From JBCBSP01 sp964561235 (GTDB lineage Bacteria > Pseudomonadota > Alphaproteobacteria > Caulobacterales > Maricaulaceae), in NCBI GenBank assembly GCA_964561235.1, contig CAZLOV010000053.1:1-13807 (forward strand): 13,807 nt of DNA. Direction: 5' to 3'. Every line of letters starts with the position of its first letter. Positions within the stretch are counted from its first letter, which is position 1. A model generated the notes under the pieces. That model made no database searches. It worked only from the letters and a program-made list of their open reading frames with translations, and had not been told where the DNA came from. A program made the translations under genes and the position numbers. Of the stretch, positions 11,990-13,807 are shown piece after piece.

Positions 11990-13012
11990 TCAGTTCGTCG
12001 ACGCCTGGGCGGTCAGGCCCGAACCGGACGGCGCCGCACGCGTCGCCGACAGGCAGCCCGCGATGTCGTTGAGGGCGTGCTCTGCGATGCAGAAGCTGTC
12101 CTCGTACTTGAAATGGCCTGCGGCCACGCACTGGGCGAGATGCAGGCGCGCCCAGTTGATGCAGCGCTCCACGCCGGGATCCGCGAGCAGGGCGTCCAGC
12201 GAACGGCGGTCGCCGCTTTCGATGGACTGCAGCGCGGCGACCGCAAGCACGCGGCCCACACGGCGCTCGTCGGGCGTCATCTGCGCCTGGCCGACATTGA
12301 CAACGAGGTCGAGCTGCGGGCGTTCGCGCCCGGTGGCCTCGGCGAACAAGGCGGCCGCAGAACCCATCGAGGCGGCGCCGGACGTGTCGGCGGCGAGTTC
12401 GAAATCGACAACGAGCCGGTCGGCGGCGGTCTCAAGCGCGCGCAGGCGCTGGTCGCGGTCGCGCGCGCGCAACTGCGCCCAGGCCTCCGCCTGCAGGTCA
12501 TAGGCGGCCTGGCGGTAGCGCCCGCCTACGGTGCGGATGCTGGCGACATCCTCGCCGATCGCCTCCATGACCGTGTCAGCGGCGTCGTCTGCGCCTTCAA
12601 ATCCGATGGCGTAGGCCGGATCGTTCAGGAAGCCCTGAACGGCGGTCTCCATGCCGTAATAGTCCGCGACGGCGCGGATCGAGTCGATGAAGCGCGCGTG
12701 CCGGCTCGCCACGATCGCGGTATAGGCGACCTGAGCGTTCGACAGGCGATCCTCGCTGTAATAGCCCGCAAGGCTGTCCATCGTGGCGTCCAGATCCGCG
12801 CCGGAGCGGAGTTCGCGCCGGCCGGCTTCACCGACATCCTCGTGGTAGGCCGCGTAGGTTTCCGCTTCCCGCCAGAGCTCCTGACGGGCTGCAGGCGACC
12901 CCGGCTCCAGCGTAAGCACCGGCGTTCCGCCGGCGTCCTGGTCCGCATGCGCGGCCGAGGAGAACGCCGCGGCGAGCGCCACCGCAGCGGCTTTAAACGT
13001 GCCGACCTTCAT
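11990..13012 (-). CDS. Secreted four-cysteine helical protein of unknown family
   Basis: A 340-residue protein that I do not recognise. A clean Sec signal peptide is visible: MK start, hydrophobic 'AAAVALAAAFSSA' and a probable cleavage after 'AHA' at residue 23, so the mature protein is periplasmic or exported. The mature part is acidic, Ala/Asp/Arg-rich and predicted mostly helical, with repeated helical stretches such as 'SRHARFIDSIRAVADYYGME' (103-122). All four cysteines lie near the C-terminus (C284, C295, C308, C320), within 'CINWARLHLAQC' and 'CIAEHALNDIAGC', which looks like a small disulfide-bonded helical unit. AAGGA at 13019-13023 lies 6 nt before the ATG, which supports the start. 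It is divergent from the membrane sensor-like gene at 13182. A strong stem-loop follows its stop. A conserved but uncharacterised periplasmic protein is the most I can say. Confidence 0.75.
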   Translation of the reverse strand: MKVGTFKAAAVALAAAFSSAAHADQDAGGTPVLTLEPGSPAARQELWREAETYAAYHEDVGEAGRRELRSGADLDATMDSLAGYYSEDRLSNAQVAYTAIVASRHARFIDSIRAVADYYGMETAVQGFLNDPAYAIGFEGADDAADTVMEAIGEDVASIRTVGGRYRQAAYDLQAEAWAQLRARDRDQRLRALETAADRLVVDFELAADTSGAASMGSAAALFAEATGRERPQLDLVVNVGQAQMTPDERRVGRVLAVAALQSIESGDRRSLDALLADPGVERCINWARLHLAQCVAAGHFKYEDSFCIAEHALNDIAGCLSATRAAPSGSGLTAQASTN

Positions 13013-13018
13013 GGCCGT

Positions 13019-13023
13019 TCCTT
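13019..13023 (-). promoter_or_regulatory. Shine-Dalgarno AAGGA for the secreted-protein gene
   Basis: On the minus strand AAGGA within a purine-rich run stands 6 nt before the ATG at 13012. It fixes the start in front of a textbook signal peptide. Confidence 0.6.
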
Positions 13024-13089
13024 CCCTTCCTTGGGGGCTCCACCATCATGCCCGCAGAGAGGATGCCCTCCAAGGAGTCACCGATCGGT

Positions 13090-13105
13090 TTAACACAGAT
13101 TCAAC
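13090..13105. promoter_or_regulatory. Candidate CtrA-like site TTAA-N7-TCAAC
   Basis: TTAACACAGATTCAAC reads as TTAA, seven bases, then TCAAC. The CtrA consensus known from alphaproteobacteria is TTAA-N7-TTAA(C), so one base differs. A further TTAAC follows at 13111. The site is in the 169-nt divergent gap between the secreted-protein gene and the membrane sensor-like gene, 78 and 77 nt from their starts. It is a plausible but unproven cell-cycle control element. Confidence 0.3.
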
Positions 13106-13181
13106 GATTGTTAACGCAGACGGGGCGACGGTCATGTAGGGAGCATCGGGCCGAGTCGGCTCGCGCAACGGGACTTCGGAC

Positions 13182-13807
13182 ATGGCCGCGCATCGCGACT
13201 TCCTGCTGAAACTGCTCGAGCGCCTGTCCGGGCCATTCGTTCACCTTTTCTGGCTGCTTTCCGCGACCGGGCTGGCGTTGCAAAGCGGCGGAACGGCGGC
13301 ATTGGGCCTTGAGCCCTATGACGCCCAGCGGCTGACCGTCTGGGCGTGCATTTTCGCGCCAGGCCTGATCGGACTGTTCGTCACGCTTCGCAAGCGCCCG
13401 GGCGACGGCGCGCGCTTCGCCATGCTGCTGGCCTGGATTGCGCCCGCGTTTGCGCTTTCTGCGGCCATGGGCGGCGCGCTTTCCGGCGCGGCGCTTGTCT
13501 TCCTGGCGGGTCCGGCTGCGGTTGCCGCGTCGGCGCCCCGGGCGGACGCCGGTCTGTCGAGCGTGATGGCGGTAAGCGGCTTCGCAGTGCTCGCGGCGTT
13601 CTCCATCCTTGGCGGCGCGCGGCCTGAACCGCTGGACGCCAATCCGGCTGCGGTTGCGCTTTGCGGATTTCTGGCCCTTTGCGCCTTTCTCGCCGTGGTT
13701 CGTCTCGCTCTGGAAGCTGACGAGGCGCAGGCGCGCGCGCGCGCGCTCGAACCGGCCGCCGACGCCTTTCGTCAGGCCCCCGCCGCCTTGGCTGCGCTCG
13801 ACGGGGA
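13182..13807 (+). CDS. Multi-helix membrane protein, N-terminal part; probable PAS-containing sensor (3' end outside window)
   Basis: The frame opens at ATG 13182 and stays open to the last base, giving 208 residues without a stop; the gene continues beyond the window. About six hydrophobic segments can be picked out (near 18-35, 51-69, 79-95, 98-116, 126-143, 156-174). A charged, probably coiled-coil stretch 'LEADEAQARARALEPAADAF' (177-196) follows. The window ends in 'RQAPAALAALDG' (197-208), which looks like the beginning of a PAS domain. That layout is typical of membrane sensor histidine kinases or diguanylate cyclases, but the catalytic part is not in view, so the class is inferred. A weak GGGA at 13170-13173 precedes the start. 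It is divergent from the secreted-protein gene and shares its promoter gap. I see no short family motif naming the membrane domain. Confidence 0.65.
   Translation, partial: MAAHRDFLLKLLERLSGPFVHLFWLLSATGLALQSGGTAALGLEPYDAQRLTVWACIFAPGLIGLFVTLRKRPGDGARFAMLLAWIAPAFALSAAMGGALSGAALVFLAGPAAVAASAPRADAGLSSVMAVSGFAVLAAFSILGGARPEPLDANPAAVALCGFLALCAFLAVVRLALEADEAQARARALEPAADAFRQAPAALAALDG

Noticed and set aside
12077..13093. 338-codon plus-strand frame opposite the secreted-protein gene
   Set aside because: The minus-strand frame has a signal peptide, a Shine-Dalgarno and a balanced composition. The plus frame is Gly/Arg-rich and lacks a start signal.
13731..13746. (GC)8 dinucleotide run
   Set aside because: It encodes an Ala-Arg alternation in the coil before the putative PAS domain. 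It is short and expected in this base composition, so I do not claim a structural role.
1..13807. CRISPR array, insertion sequence, tRNA or prophage content
   Set aside because: No regularly spaced direct repeats, transposase motifs, cloverleaf-like segments or phage genes were seen on either strand.

Overview
The window is a GC-rich (about two thirds G+C) stretch of bacterial chromosome, almost certainly from an alphaproteobacterium. DUF2336, DUF6456, DUF5330 and a stand-alone DnaA-domain-IV protein are all typical of that class. A stalked/budding marine lineage (Maricaulales/Hyphomonadales-like) is my guess, at modest confidence. No mobile element, phage gene, tRNA, rRNA or CRISPR array is visible. 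Both ends cut through genes.

Layout. (1) 2-418: the C-terminal part of a DUF2336 protein. (2) 496-1808: a two-gene SbtA/SbtB-type unit, made of a sodium-dependent bicarbonate-transporter-family permease and a small PII-like protein. (3) 1915-9653: a ten-gene, tightly packed Mrp-type cation/proton antiporter operon on the same strand. Its order is mrpE, mrpF, mrpG, an MbhD/MbhE-type subunit, mrpB, mrpC, a first large D-type subunit, a second large subunit with MrpA/NuoL-like motifs, a 103-residue two-helix protein, and a third large D-type subunit. Eight of the nine junctions overlap or nearly touch as ATGA, TGATG or 1-3 nt gaps, and the ninth overlaps by 8 nt. There is no fused MrpA: its MbhDE part is a separate gene, and three separate large ion-translocating subunits are present. 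(4) 9803-11007: a stand-alone DnaA domain IV protein overlapping a DUF6456 gene. A near-consensus DnaA box lies in the AT-rich leader. (5) Minus strand, 13012 back to 10983: a secreted four-cysteine protein of unknown family, then a DUF5330 protein and sufE. The sufE end overlaps the DUF6456 end by 25 nt, tail to tail. (6) 13182-13807: the membrane N-terminus of a signalling protein, cut off at what looks like the beginning of a PAS domain.

Working together: Mrp complexes export Na+ at the expense of the proton gradient, and SbtA-family permeases import bicarbonate with Na+. Having both adjacent and co-directional, with a PII-like switch beside the permease, suggests a sodium-cycle and inorganic-carbon/pH module. 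That coupling is inference. The Mrp identities themselves are strong. The best candidates for something new are this SbtAB-Mrp juxtaposition with an unfused MrpA, the small protein embedded between two antiporter subunits, the calcium-loop-like tail on MrpE, and the DnaA-domain-IV gene with its upstream DnaA box.
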